64,000 bases of DNA from Blasia pusilla. Lineage: Eukaryota; Marchantiophyta; Marchantiopsida; Blasiales. The stretch spans positions 56,420,001-56,484,000 of the forward strand of contig CM114271.1 of assembly GCA_050084515.1 (NCBI GenBank), in the 5' to 3' direction. Position 1 is the first letter of the stretch. Every line of letters starts with the position of its first letter. The position numbers were made by a program, and so were the translations under genes. Below are positions 46,441 through 57,800 of this stretch, in pieces. The notes beneath the pieces were generated by a model, which was given only the letters and a program-made list of their open reading frames with translations, had not been told where the DNA came from and did not search any database.

Positions 46441-48130
46441 TTACAACTCATCCCTAGGGTCAAGTGCAATCCTATTAAGGGGGAGAAGGAAAGCACGGTG
46501 GATGTTATCTTGAATGCCGTGAGGGATCCGATGGAATAATCTCGAGCAAGGAAAGATTTTCTTTAAGAGGCCCATGATAATGCCAAGGTGATACCTCAAC
46601 CACTCCTATGACTTAGGAGGGAGTGATGTTGCAAGAAGCACCAGATAGTATCCATGGTTGACTAGGGAGGATTACCCATCCAAATTTATCAAAGTCAGGG
46701 TTTTTAGTCCTAAGTGGTTCCATTAAACTTGAGTGGGTGAAGTAGTCAAAACAACAAGGGCATTTAGTATCCCAACTAGACAACCCATATCTGTGGTCCT
46801 AAATGAGTGACATATGAGGATCGAGGAATGGATGCAACTCACCTAACAAGAGACATGACTTCCTCCATCAAACTTAAGGGACAACCCTTACAATAATCTT
46901 GTATACATCCCCCCTTCTCGTCCTCAAAAGTGGGCCACCCAAAGTTTGCTCTCCAATATCTTCTCAACTCATAAACTCTCAAACCTAAATCCCCTCGCAA
47001 AGACATGCAATGGAAAAATAGGTAGAATGGAGGAACATGGGATGTGGGGAGTCAATGAGGAAAACAAGGACCAAGATGGGGGTAGATAAATATATACTTT
47101 AAAAAAAGGTGCAAAAAAATGATATGCGATACTTACATGGAATCGAAACATATGGAAAATGTACTAGGACACAATAGGATACGCCATATATTCATGCAAG
47201 GGGGTCTAGAAGGGATGGATGATAGCATGAGGTGGATGAGAGGAGAGGAAAACTACCTTGAAGTCATTAACATCATAAATGGAACCCTAAAAAGACCTAA
47301 AACCAAAACTTGCAATTAAAAATGAATATGCTTCACTATAAAGGTTGAGGTGTGGAGCAACATAGAAAGCATCCCGAGTGGCTCATTTTGACATGTAACA
47401 CTCCCCGACATTGAATCGTGCAACCTCAACCAACCCTCTTGAAAGCCATGTGAGAACATCCGCTCTCCATGTGGCATAGAGTGGTTAAAAAGTTGCACTG
47501 GGCAGAAAGCAAAAAGTTGCAACCCGTCGGAATCATACGGGTTGCAGAATTGTAATTATGAGTAGCTAAAAGAACACAATCCACAAGTCCAAAAAAATAT
47601 TCCAGAAAAATTTTACAAACACCATTATGGGTTGAAAAAATCTCGTCCTTTATTACCTCCGAAGGAACCTCGGAAATGTACATTTGACCTAGTCTATGAT
47701 TTCTTCAGCCTCGTCATCTACAAATTTACTCCTAACTCTCCTCGGTGACAGTACCAAAGGAATGTCCTGGCATACAAGTGGCTCCTCTAGCCGATTGTAG
47801 ACGAGGATCGAAAATGTTGGCGAATTTGAGAGCCTTGGCCTCCCCCTAGGTACACCATAACGGTCCCATGTAACCTGATTTGAGTCCCACCGCCTTCCTC
47901 GGCAGTATACCTTGTACGCTCTGCAATGTGACACCCATCCAGTATCAATATGTGCTCCGTCCCCGATAATACCGTTATGGCAATCGCATAGGTAGTAGGA
48001 ATCCAACACGTCTGAGAGAAGAAAAGAAGCCTACGCCTGCCTTTACGATTTGAGGGGAAGGTGCCAAGGGAAGAAGCCCGCCAGACTGCCTCTTAAGTTG
48101 GACCAACAGGGAAAGAGTCCGATCAGGTAA
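46441..48130. other. No supported gene; diverged repeats
   Basis: The ORF at 47689-48009 (-) has no family I know and ends in an acidic VDDEAEEIID. About 300 bp at 47440-47720 recur in diverged form at 48110-48410: AAAGTTGCA, GGGTTGCA, TTTTACAA(A/G)CACCA, and TGTACATTTGA then CTATGA. Confidence 0.4.
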
Positions 48131-48452
48131 CCTGTCGGAATCCGACATGTTTCCTGGAAGTGGTAAAAAGGTGTTGTGGTCAAAAAGTGAAAAGTTGCAA
48201 GCAAGAGAAATCCGACGGGTTGCAAAATAGAAGTCCGCGGAGTACTTAGACGATCACATTCGAAAAGACATAAAAAATGTTCAACAAATTTTACAAGCAC
48301 CACCATCGTTCAAAAAAATCTTCAGCTTTATATCATCCGAAAAAAACTTAGAACTGTACATTTGATCTATTCTATGAAATCTTTTGCCTCATCATAAAAA
48401 AACTCCCTACTCCAAACGCTGCAGTCAAGCTGGGTCGTTGAGTTCTTTGAAC

Positions 48453-48954
48453 TCACTCGTCATCGTCCGAGAGCTCTTGCAAAATTACTTTCGGCCTTGC
48501 CCTCCCGATTTTCGGAATCGTTGGAAGTGACGATGGAGTCACAACCAATGGTGGATCTGGAACCGGAGCTCTCGGCTTTGGTGGAGAGTTGTACGCCCCA
48601 ACGAGCCTTTCGTATTCTGCCTTTGCCTCCTTGCAAAGGTCAAACACTTCCTGCCTTCCCTCGAGGCAAAGAATGTTCCTGCCACTCTGCCAGGCGTCTT
48701 TGATACTTGTCCCACTTAGTCGAACACCAAGTCACCCGCCTTGAGCAGAGCTCTATGAGCGTTTGCATCAAGGCTGGCAATTTTTCGCTTCCTCCCAGAA
48801 GTGGGGTATTGTCTTGCATGTAAATTCCCGGGGAGGAATTGCACAAACTATCTAAGCTGTACCCATTTGAGCATGGATCCACAAGATCTTGGATCTTGAA
48901 CACCTGGAAATTGTGCTCGCGCCGAACAAAGCAGTACACGTAGGAGTGGTCCAT
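48453..48954 (-). pseudogene. Unidentified ORF, one frameshift
   Basis: Two frames overlap by eight bases. 48954-48640 (MDHSYVYCFVRREHNF, FKIQDLVDPCSNGY, YMQDNTPLLGGSEKL, WCSTKWDKYQRRLAEWQ) changes frame near 48660 into FDLCKEAKAEYERLVGAYN. It then has a Pro-rich stretch (PPKPRAPVPDPP) and ends in an acidic LQELSDDDE. Protein-like composition and the smooth continuation suggest a once-continuous protein of about 165 residues. I do not recognise the family; it may belong to a mobile element. Confidence 0.45.
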
Positions 48955-48988
48955 CTGTAAATAACCACATTGGAAACAATGTCAGCAA

Positions 48989-49050
48989 CTAAAGAAGTCG
49001 GCTTGAGAACATTTTCAATTACCAAAATGTTCTCAAGCCGACTTCTTTAG
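48989..49050. repeat. Perfect 27-bp hairpin
   Basis: The arms 48989-49015 and 49024-49050 are exact reverse complements (CTAAAGAAGTCGGCTTGAGA...) with an 8-base loop, CAATTACC. Confidence 0.95.
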
Positions 49051-49159
49051 CTGTCGGATTCCGACAGGTTGACTGCTTGAGTGATCAGACTCAGGTCTTC
49101 CTCGTCCTAGACTCTACACTCGCATTCCTATTGCTCTTCGCCCCATCACCCAACAAGCT

Positions 49160-51991
49160 TTGCTTTTCCCATTAGAAAGGTTAGCGCATGACCCCACAGA
49201 TATAAATTCTTGGTATCTCCTATTACTCTTCCCACCATGGGTTTTAGTCCTTCCTCCAAGGGATGGTGCAACGGGTCATCGTGAAACCTCCACACGTATT
49301 CAACGCTTTATGTCTGGGGATTGGGAGAATCTTCAGAATGAGCATGTACTTCGAGAAGAGGCCTTAGCTACGGCTCATCCCACTCAACATGCCAATCATG
49401 GGAGGCGTTCAATACAACAACGCCTTTGACGAAGTCTACTTTCGGGGCAGGTTGGTGAGTTTTGACGTGCAGCTCGAGCATTGGGTCCTCTTTCTCCGGC
49501 GGTTCCAAGTGCGGAAACAGTGGCTCTCTTAGAAGCTCTTCATCCTCCTTCAAGTGGCAATGCTCCATCTTTTGTGGAAGACTATACAGCGGACCTTGAC
49601 TTGGAGCTTGACTTGGAGGTCTTCACAAGGGCTTTTCTGCATACTCCTCGCTTATCAGCAAGCGGGCTATCAAGGATGGTTTTTGAGCATCTCCACGATT
49701 GCTTTATCCCAGCAGATTCAGCAAGTGGCTTTTTCTCTCTATATAAGGTGTGTGCACATATGGCGGCAGGTCATCTCCCATTCTCTATATCTAGGCTCTT
49801 AGGGGCTTGTCGTTTGTTGGCTATAGATAAGCCTCCTTTAGGTGTGCGCCCTTTGGCTATTGGAGAGGTTTTATACCACTTGGTTAGTTGATCCTTATGC
49901 TTGCAATTTTTTCCTCACTTTAGTGCCCACTTATTTCCTCATCAATTTGGAGTGGCAACTTCTGGAGGTTGTGAGGCTGTGGTGCATGGGATTCGCTCCA
50001 CTCTTGATATTCATCCAGATTGGATAGCAATTCAAGTTGATGTGGCTAACGCATTCAATTTAGTTTCTCGTGTGGCCATCTTTGAGGAGTAACGTTGTGC
50101 AGGAGGACAACTTGCGAGCCTCATTCCATTTGTTCGCTCCTTCTATGCCTATGATACGCCCATTATCTATTCCCATCATGCTACTTCTGGGGAATATAGT
50201 ATTCTACAATCGGCTTATGGCACACGTCAAGGTGATCCCATGGGGGGCCTACTCTTTGCCATTGCCCATTTTCGTGCCCTTCGAGCATCAACACAAGCAT
50301 TTCCATCTTGTCTTTTCCCTTCTATTGTTGATGACACTCACGTTATAGGTCCTCCTTCTGAAGTGGTTCTTGCTTATACCCATTTTGTGGATCAACTCTC
50401 TTTCTTAAACTTTAAAGTCCAACCTAGTAAATGTGGAGTATGGTCTCCTTCATGCCTTCCCTCAACATTCACCCCACCTAGTCCTGATTTTCCCATCTAT
50501 ATTGAAGAGGTTAGAGTTCTTGGGGTCCCAATTGGCTTCATCGACTATGTCTCAAAGTTCTTGGATGAGGCCCTTTTGAAAGACGTGGAATGGCTTCATT
50601 TGTTACCTCATCTAGGGGATCCCCAAATGGCTTATGGGATTCTCTCCCAATGTTTTCTACGACGTCCTTCCTACCTTCTTCGCACTTGTCCTCCCACTTC
50701 AAGGTTCTTACATCGGTTGGCCTCTTTTGATGCTTCTATCTTGGCAACTTTTGGTCAACTTCTTGACCCAAATACCTTTGAGGGAGAGGATGGTGTCTTT
50801 GCTTCACGAAAAGCTATCTTGCCTATTTCTTTTGGAGGGGTGGGACTGTCCTCCACAGTCGCATATGCTCCCGCAGCCTTTTTGGGGAGTTGGGCGTTGG
50901 TAGCACCGATTATGGCCTCAAGGTTTCTCCAAGGAGATACACCTGTCTTGATCGATCATATCGCCCATGTAGAGGAGGGGGACTTTTTTTTTCAATAACA
51001 ACTGAGGTCTGCACGAGCTCTTCTTCCTCTTGCTACACAAGCAATTCTACCCCCTTTCAGTCAACTGATTACGGAAGGGCTTGATCGACTTCAAGAGCAT
51101 ATCTTCGAGAATCTGCATCAAATCAACTTTTCCAACATTCTCTCCGAGGCATCCTCTGACGCTAATTGAGCTCGTCTACGTTCATGTGTGGGTACCGGAG
51201 TGGGGGCATGGCTTACCGCAAATCCTCTTAATCTTCCATTTCGTCTTCCTCGAAGTATATTCTCGACAACTTTGCGGTTACGTCTTGGACTTCCCCATCC
51301 TTCTCTCTTAGGTGTGCCAAATTGTGTATGTGGGAATCCCATTGATGCCAAGGGTATCCATATTCTCCGATGTGCACATGGTGGAGAACGAACGGCCACA
51401 CATGATGTCATTAGAGAGGCGGTAGCATCGGTGCCTCGTACTACAGGATACACCGTTGGGCAAGAGCAACTCCACGTCTTACCTTCAACCACACAAGCAA
51501 CCTCTCGTGGGAGAGTGGATCTTGTTATGTCTCGAGGTGGATTGCGGACACTGGGTGATATGGTGGTTGCTGATCCAACACGTTCTGACTTGGTGTGTCG
51601 AGCCGCACATACCAAAGGTTTGGCGGCCGAAGCTGCAGCAAGAATGAAGGAGTTAAGTTATGTTGTGAGATATGCGACTGATGGATTTATTCCTTTTGCA
51701 GTGGAAGTATTCGGTCATTTACATGTGTCGTTTGATACTTTCCTGAAAACATGTGCTCACCACTCCCTCGAGAATCATCACCTTGCCCCTTCCCGTAGTC
51801 CTTCTCTCTCGGTAGTTACTACTTATTTTCGGCAATGCATCTCAGTGGCCTTACAACGTGCACAAGCCTTGGCATTGATACGTCGTGCGGAGGTGGTGGG
51901 GGGTCGCTCGCCTCGTCGCCCATTCACGTCTGACCAACCACTTGTGTTCTTGTCATATTTGTTTCATGTTATCAATCGTGTAGTTCGTTGA
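49160..51991 (+). pseudogene. Non-LTR reverse transcriptase with C-terminal CCHC/PD-(D/E)XK-like domain
   Basis: Pieces, in order: NSWYLLLLFPPWVLVLPPRDG with GDWENL; SAETVALLEALHPPSSG, LSRMVFEHLHDCF, PLGVRPLAIGEVLY (RT 0-2 motifs); IQVDVANAFNLVSR (motif A, catalytic Asp); SAYGTRQGDPMGGLLFAIAH (motif B); FPSIVDDTHVIG (motif C, VDD); LNFKVQPSKCGVWSP (motif D). The last frame, 51188-51991, holds CVCGNPIDAKGIHILRCAHGG (C-x-C...H...C..H) and then RGRVDLVMSRGG and LGDMVVADPT, which resemble the Asp-bearing motifs of the restriction-like endonuclease of early-branching LINEs. Breaks near 49430, 49890, 50095 and 51000 make it nonfunctional. Confidence 0.75.
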
Positions 51992-52140
51992 GCGGGTGTT
52001 TGCGTTGGCTTGTTGTCATTTTCTTTTTGCATTCTTGTATGCATTTTTTGACTCCTCTTTTAAGATGTTATTACCTTTCTTTGTCTTCTTCTCAGGTTTC
52101 TTTTATAATAAAGTGGATATATTTTATTTGTGAGAGAATG
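49160..52140 (+). mobile_element. Non-LTR retrotransposon remnant, RLE type
   Basis: A single order of domains is spread over several frames: an N-terminal region (49160-49429), RT (49481-50998) and a C-terminal knuckle plus endonuclease-like domain (51188-51991). About 150 bp of AT-rich 3' end follows to roughly 52140. No LTRs are seen. The start upstream of 49160 and any target-site duplication are not resolved. Confidence 0.75.
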
Positions 52141-54700
52141 AAAAGAAAAACTAATGCTCTACTATGACGGCAGATTCCCGATCGGCAGAGTCGGCTATTC
52201 CCGATCTCAACCGGCTGGGTTCGCCCCCCCCCCAACCCCCGGACAGTAGGCCGGACGAGTGAAGAACAAACTTCACGGCGAAAAGCTCCCGTTCTGTAGC
52301 GGAGAGTGAGTTCACTGTGCAGTGTGATACGCTCGGCTACGATTGGTAATAGGGATCCGGTGCCACGCGCTCCAGGACAGACGGGAAACGCTGACTTCTT
52401 CTTCCTGTAGCTGCGGGTGGGGACCACGTACGCTCCTACACGCTGTAACCGTCGGAGCATCCTTACTTCAGTCTTCCAGTTTCCAAGTGGCTCCACAATG
52501 TGTATGTACACTCCAATCTGCGCACTTGTACGCTCTCTCCGCTTCGGGCATCTGGACGCCGGAGTGCATACCAACACTGAGCTCTCACCTTGTTTCCGTC
52601 GCTCGCATTGCTCCGCCCTGCACTCTGTTCCACCCCTACGATCCGGCTCTGTTCATCCGAGAAGGCTACTTTTTTTAATATGGTCGCTGTATGCGGGTGG
52701 AATCCGGCCGGAGCTTTTCATCTAGTACTTGAGTCTCATAAGGGAGTTTCGCCTTCAACGTCGACGCTCTTTGATTGATTGTGGACTCCTATGTATATGT
52801 ACGCTTACTGTTCAATAGTAAGTGTGCCCGGTTTGGAATCCGGCAGGAGTACAGTTCCCTTCCCGTATTTGAATGAATCATCGCATGCCTTGCCTTGCAC
52901 CTTTGGTGGTATTTCTTTTTCTGTCTTAGTTCTATTGCAATGCGCAGTATGTACGCTAACTGTTGACTGTGACCGGTTTGGCAACTGGAATACAGCACAG
53001 CAGTGCTTTTCCCTTGTTTGAATCGCAACTATACGCCCTTTCCTTGTAGCCGACTCAGGTTCTCCCTGGCTGCCAAGTCCATGGATTGTGCGAGCGAATT
53101 GGCGATTTCTTTGTATAGAAGCGGTTTTTCTTAGTGTCGATACTGTAGCGCGAATGACTTTCCGCTTGTGTGAATAAACAACCGGGATGGTGGTGGCACT
53201 ATTGTTTCAACTGAATTTGGTATGTGCATACCTCCTTGCCGAACGCGCTGTCCGTCCAGCTTGACGTGTAACAGCTCCCTGTGAACGGAATTGTTGGCTT
53301 CACTTCCATGCCACGGCTGCACTGGGCAGTAGTACCTCATGATCGATTGCACTTACCCCAGCCTCATCTTCGTTGCGATCTTTGCAGTCAAGGTAAGGAT
53401 GGAGACGACTGATTTTCGTCGCCTGGTCACATCCTCTCTTTTAGTACTACAAACCGGTCATTGGTCAACACAACGCAATCCAGCAACATGAGGGAAGGCT
53501 GGCATGTGCAACAGCCACTAGGAATTTTCGAGACTCAGTGGACTGGCGGATCGGAAGTTGATTAAGAAGAGGTGCATCTGCCAGAGGTCAACAATGCCCG
53601 GTAGCATTCATGTTACAGGTGTGCGTCTCTGACTCTATTGCATCATTTCTTACTTGCTTTTCTGGCTGTCGAAGGCAAACCTGATCTTGACGATATACGG
53701 TCATAAGCTTTCAAATCATGTCACGATCGTGAACTTCCTATTGGCAAAGAGTAGAGGATAATCAACAAGGAACGAGGCCTTATCGTGAACATTCAAACTC
53801 GTAAGCTTTCATGTCACTTTCGTGATCGTGAATTTTCTTTATGCAAAGAAGGTTGATGGAGGTCACACAACAAGAAGCTCGACATGCTTTGCTACCGTTG
53901 CGGTTTTCCAATCGTGTCTGCTCTCTGTGTGTGGGCTTTGACTGAAAGAAACTCACGTCTTAGTCAGGAGGACGTAATCTAACCAAAAAATTAGAGAACC
54001 AACGTGATTGAAGAGATGTGAGGGGCCTATATTGGAGGACCGAGAGCACCAATCAGTTCTAAAGACAGAATTCCATTACTTTTAAACGCGTTCAACTTTG
54101 CTACTTCCTTCGGTCTCCGCTTTGACAGCGCTTGCAATAATTGTCGAAAACCCCTGACCCATCTGTCTCATCTCAAATGGAGGCTTCCTCACAGATGCCC
54201 AGAGAAATTACGACTTAAAACTAGCACGACAGCAACCTGGGTAGAAAACCACGATAGCCACTTCCCTCTTGAATAAGGTGGTGGAATTCTAATCCAACGA
54301 TGCACTATAACTCTACTTAACCATGCTATCCGAAGCGGGAGCGGCCACGTCACATACATTCTCCAATAGTTAGTTACCTTCAAAAGCAACGCTCCAATTT
54401 CTCTTGGAAAATGAAATGGACCTCATCTTAACAACTGATCTGTATGTAGATACATATGGGGTTGAAAATAGTTGTTTGTTTCGCATCAAGGATGACTCCT
54501 TGTACGGGTAAGAATTGGCTTCATTAACTCTCAAGCTTATTTCAGAAGACTATTGGTGAGAAGACCTGCTAGGAATCCTTTCCTACAGCCGTCCAAAAGC
54601 AATGAATATACAAGGACATGAGACTTTTTGCCCCAGCCAAGGAAGCAGTATCATACCATTGTCTGCGACATTCCCACTGAACATCTCATAAAATAGGCTT
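52141..54700. other. No gene recognised; short repeats
   Basis: A C-run followed by AACCCCC lies at about 52226-52241. Two diverged ~85-bp copies (52793-52877 and 52947-53027) share ATGTACGCT(T/A)ACTGTT, CCGGTTTGG and TTCCCTT/TTTGAAT blocks. Two ~50-bp copies (53702-53750 and 53800-53850) share GTAAGCTTTCA/CATAAGCTTTCA and GATCGTGAA blocks. No coding domain is visible. Confidence 0.5.
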
Positions 54701-54810
54701 GGAAGAAGAAGGGAATGCAGTGGCCAACACCTTGGTTTATGGTGAGTAGTTTAGATGGCTTTTAGTCTGAAAGTATCAGGAATGACGAGTGGTCTTTTTG
54801 TAAATTGCAG

Positions 54811-57800
54811 TGCTGGAGGCCGTGGAATTGCCTGCAGGACACCCAGGTGAGTGCTATAATCCGTCTTACAGTGTGACAATTTGTTAAATTTGAGAAGTCG
54901 CCTTTTGGCTCACGTGGCAGGCAATCAAAGAAATAAAATAAAAGAGAACAGCTGTTCATTAATCGATATTGCATTAGCCGTGTGAAATCCTCAGCATTCA
55001 AGCTTTGGTGCATACCATCTTTGCAACTGTACATCTGTGAGCTTTTTGGCTATTTGACCTGCTTCTGATCTGTCAAATGTGCGTCCATGACTGCAGAATC
55101 ACATGAATTTGTATGTGTAAAAGGTATATACACCCTTCCCTTGAAGAGGAAAAATCGCTGTTTTGATTGAGTAATTTTAGCTGTGTTTGTGCCCATCGTT
55201 GATTTTGGAGGTGGTAAAGCCCGATTTGGATGTGCTTGAAAGTACTTCTGTGATGAACGCAAGGAGCAGGTGTAGATATGAGTTCTATTAGACCTTAATT
55301 TCTGCAGAGACTGGCTAGTGGCTTGGTAGGATGTGTACGCTAACTAATGGTTTTATTGAGCTTTGCAGTTTCCCTTGGAGAACAAGAATGTATGACAAGA
55401 CCAAAACGATTGCATGAAGGAAAAACTGCACCTTGGAATTCTGATTTCTCCTTGTGAGTGCACAATGCCCCCTCAAAGGCCTTGAGTACGATGGATGTTC
55501 CCAATGAAAGCTGGACCTTTCATTGGGAACATCCATCGTATTGTTTGCTACTAAGCAAGGAAAACTCTAGTGTTTCCTAATGCATGGAATGTTTCACATA
55601 CTTGCTTGTTGGGGGGGCAGTAGTCGACTCCATTACTTGCAGATTAATCTTAACACAACTATCTGTTGTTCAGTCCAGTGTTGAACCTTCAAAATAAACT
55701 TGCAGTGGCGATCTGTGATTCGGTAGGAGAGACAGTCAACTGCAGTGGTGAGTATGTGATTCTTTTGAATGTGAACAAAGTAGTTCTGCATAGGTTTGGA
55801 TCAAAGATTCTGTCCCACTGTCAGTCAATACCAATCACTGTTGCTTCTTATGCCGATGAAGTAAGTTCTTTGACTTGTGGCTATAAGTTTACAACAACAT
55901 TTGACTTGATCCATCCTAGCATTCTGATGGCTACATGAGAAAGAAATCCGGTTTCTTTTTGCAGATATCGAAGTTCGATCTATACTTCAAAAAGGGTATC
56001 GGGATGAGTTTTTCGATCTAGAGGAAGGTGGGCGGCTGCATCTGAAATTGAGCTTTATACTCAGTGATGAAGAGCGGAAGCAAGTGGAGGAAATGGTAAT
56101 TTACTTAAGTAGGGAGGCCTAGTTTAATTGAAGTTTCTTCAGAGAGTTGGTTCACCTACAAGCACTGATTCTCCATTTTGAAGCCCTTGGGGAAAAAGTA
56201 ATTGATCATTAATTGCAAAGAGTTTGTCTCCCTGACGATTACTTAGTCCCTTATGAGCTACCTACATTTAAACCCTAGTTTTTACTGTTGGGAGTCATGG
56301 TAATTGCAGAGAGCAGCTGCTCAGAGGAAGAAAGAGCAGGTGGCGAAAGAAGACATGATGGTAAGAAAATGTTTCTGGCAGTTAGACTTTTCTACCTAGA
56401 ATACGTGGAGGCATGGGCCATTCTCTGTATGAGAACGTCATGCTACTGTAATTAATTACTAACGGTGTCGTCAGATTTAATGGATTCGCTCCTATGTCAC
56501 CGGTTGGCTGCAGAGGGCATATGACTTCAAGAGAAAAGAAGATTTCAAAGCAGCTAATGGTCTTCAAACAATAGCTGAAAGTGAGGTGGAGCATGCAGGC
56601 AGAAGTTTGGACAGTTGGGAGGTCATAACAAAGAAGAAAGGAAAAGAGGTTACTTCAGCAAGTCTCTCCACACCACTTGAACCTATGGAATCTTTGGATC
56701 TTAAAGTTCAGTCAACTCCTGTAGACACTGGAAGCCCAACTAAACTCTGTGAAGACAAAGAAAATTGTAGCATAAACAGGTGCTCCTCAGAATCGAGCCA
56801 ACATTGCGATGATGTTGACTTCCAGGCTTATCTTGCTATTGCAACTCCAAAAAAGCGAATGGAACCTAAGCTAGAGTCTTCTTCATCAAAACCTTCTAAG
56901 AATAGATGTGGGTCTGTTGAGAAGATTGAAACACCACCAAACAGTACACGTGCGGGTGCATATCCTCGGCAATCCCGTCTTAATCAGAATAGAAAGGTTG
57001 TGGCTCCAAAACCAACGGTGGACAGCAACTTAAGGATGAAACCTAAACATGACCATCCACAACCTAACAATACAAGTGTAGGATCACATACTCAACATCT
57101 TCATGTGACGGAGAACAGTAAGGTTGCATGTGTTGTGGTCCCAAAGAGTGATGAACCAAAAAATAATACTCCAGTTCCATCAGTAAATAGCAACCCTGGG
57201 ATAAAATCTGAACATGACCATGTTTCCTGTCCTGCACCAGAAATGGAAGAATGCATGGAAATGCGACTGAAGGAGGTATCAGACGACCTCTTACCCATGA
57301 CAGATAGTGAAGAAATCGCCTTCTTCTTAGAGAGTTTGATGCCAAAACCCTTTGATCCTACTGTTGATGAACCACAGAGCCTTCCCAAAGAATTTGAGTT
57401 TGCTGATAAATTGCTCACATCACAGGAGAATCTGGCCTCTCTTAAGGAATCGGGTTTGCCGCAAGAAGGTGTTGCGTCCAACAGTATGCCTACTTTAAGT
57501 GGCGAATGGCAGTCTATCAGAAAAGCGCCTAAATTGAAGGAAGTGGGGAGAAGTTCTCCCAAGAAAGTGTCGGATGCAGTGAAGGATATTCTGATGGAGG
57601 TATCAGATAGGAAGGAAGAGTTGAGAACTCTACATCTGTGTCCGGAAACTGGAAGTAAAAAGCCAGAAACAAACCAACAAGGAGTTGAACAAAGTTTCTC
57701 TACCTTTCCTGAAAGGAGTTCTTCAAGCCGTCCAAGAGCTCTTGTCAGAGAGGACAACAGTCCAAGCTTACTGTTGAAGCTCTTATCGGATGATGGTACC

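Larger units (their letters stand above)
48131..49068. repeat. Segment bounded by palindromic inverted ends
   Basis: CCTGTCGGAATCCGACATG (48131-48149) and GCTGTCGGATTCCGACAGG (49050-49068) are inverted copies of each other, and each is itself a palindrome (TGTCGGAWTCCGACA). They bound 938 bp containing an unidentified minus-strand ORF and, next to the right end, the 27-bp hairpin at 48989-49050. A third, imperfect relative lies at about 47523. This could be a small nonautonomous element, but no target-site duplication was found. Confidence 0.4.
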
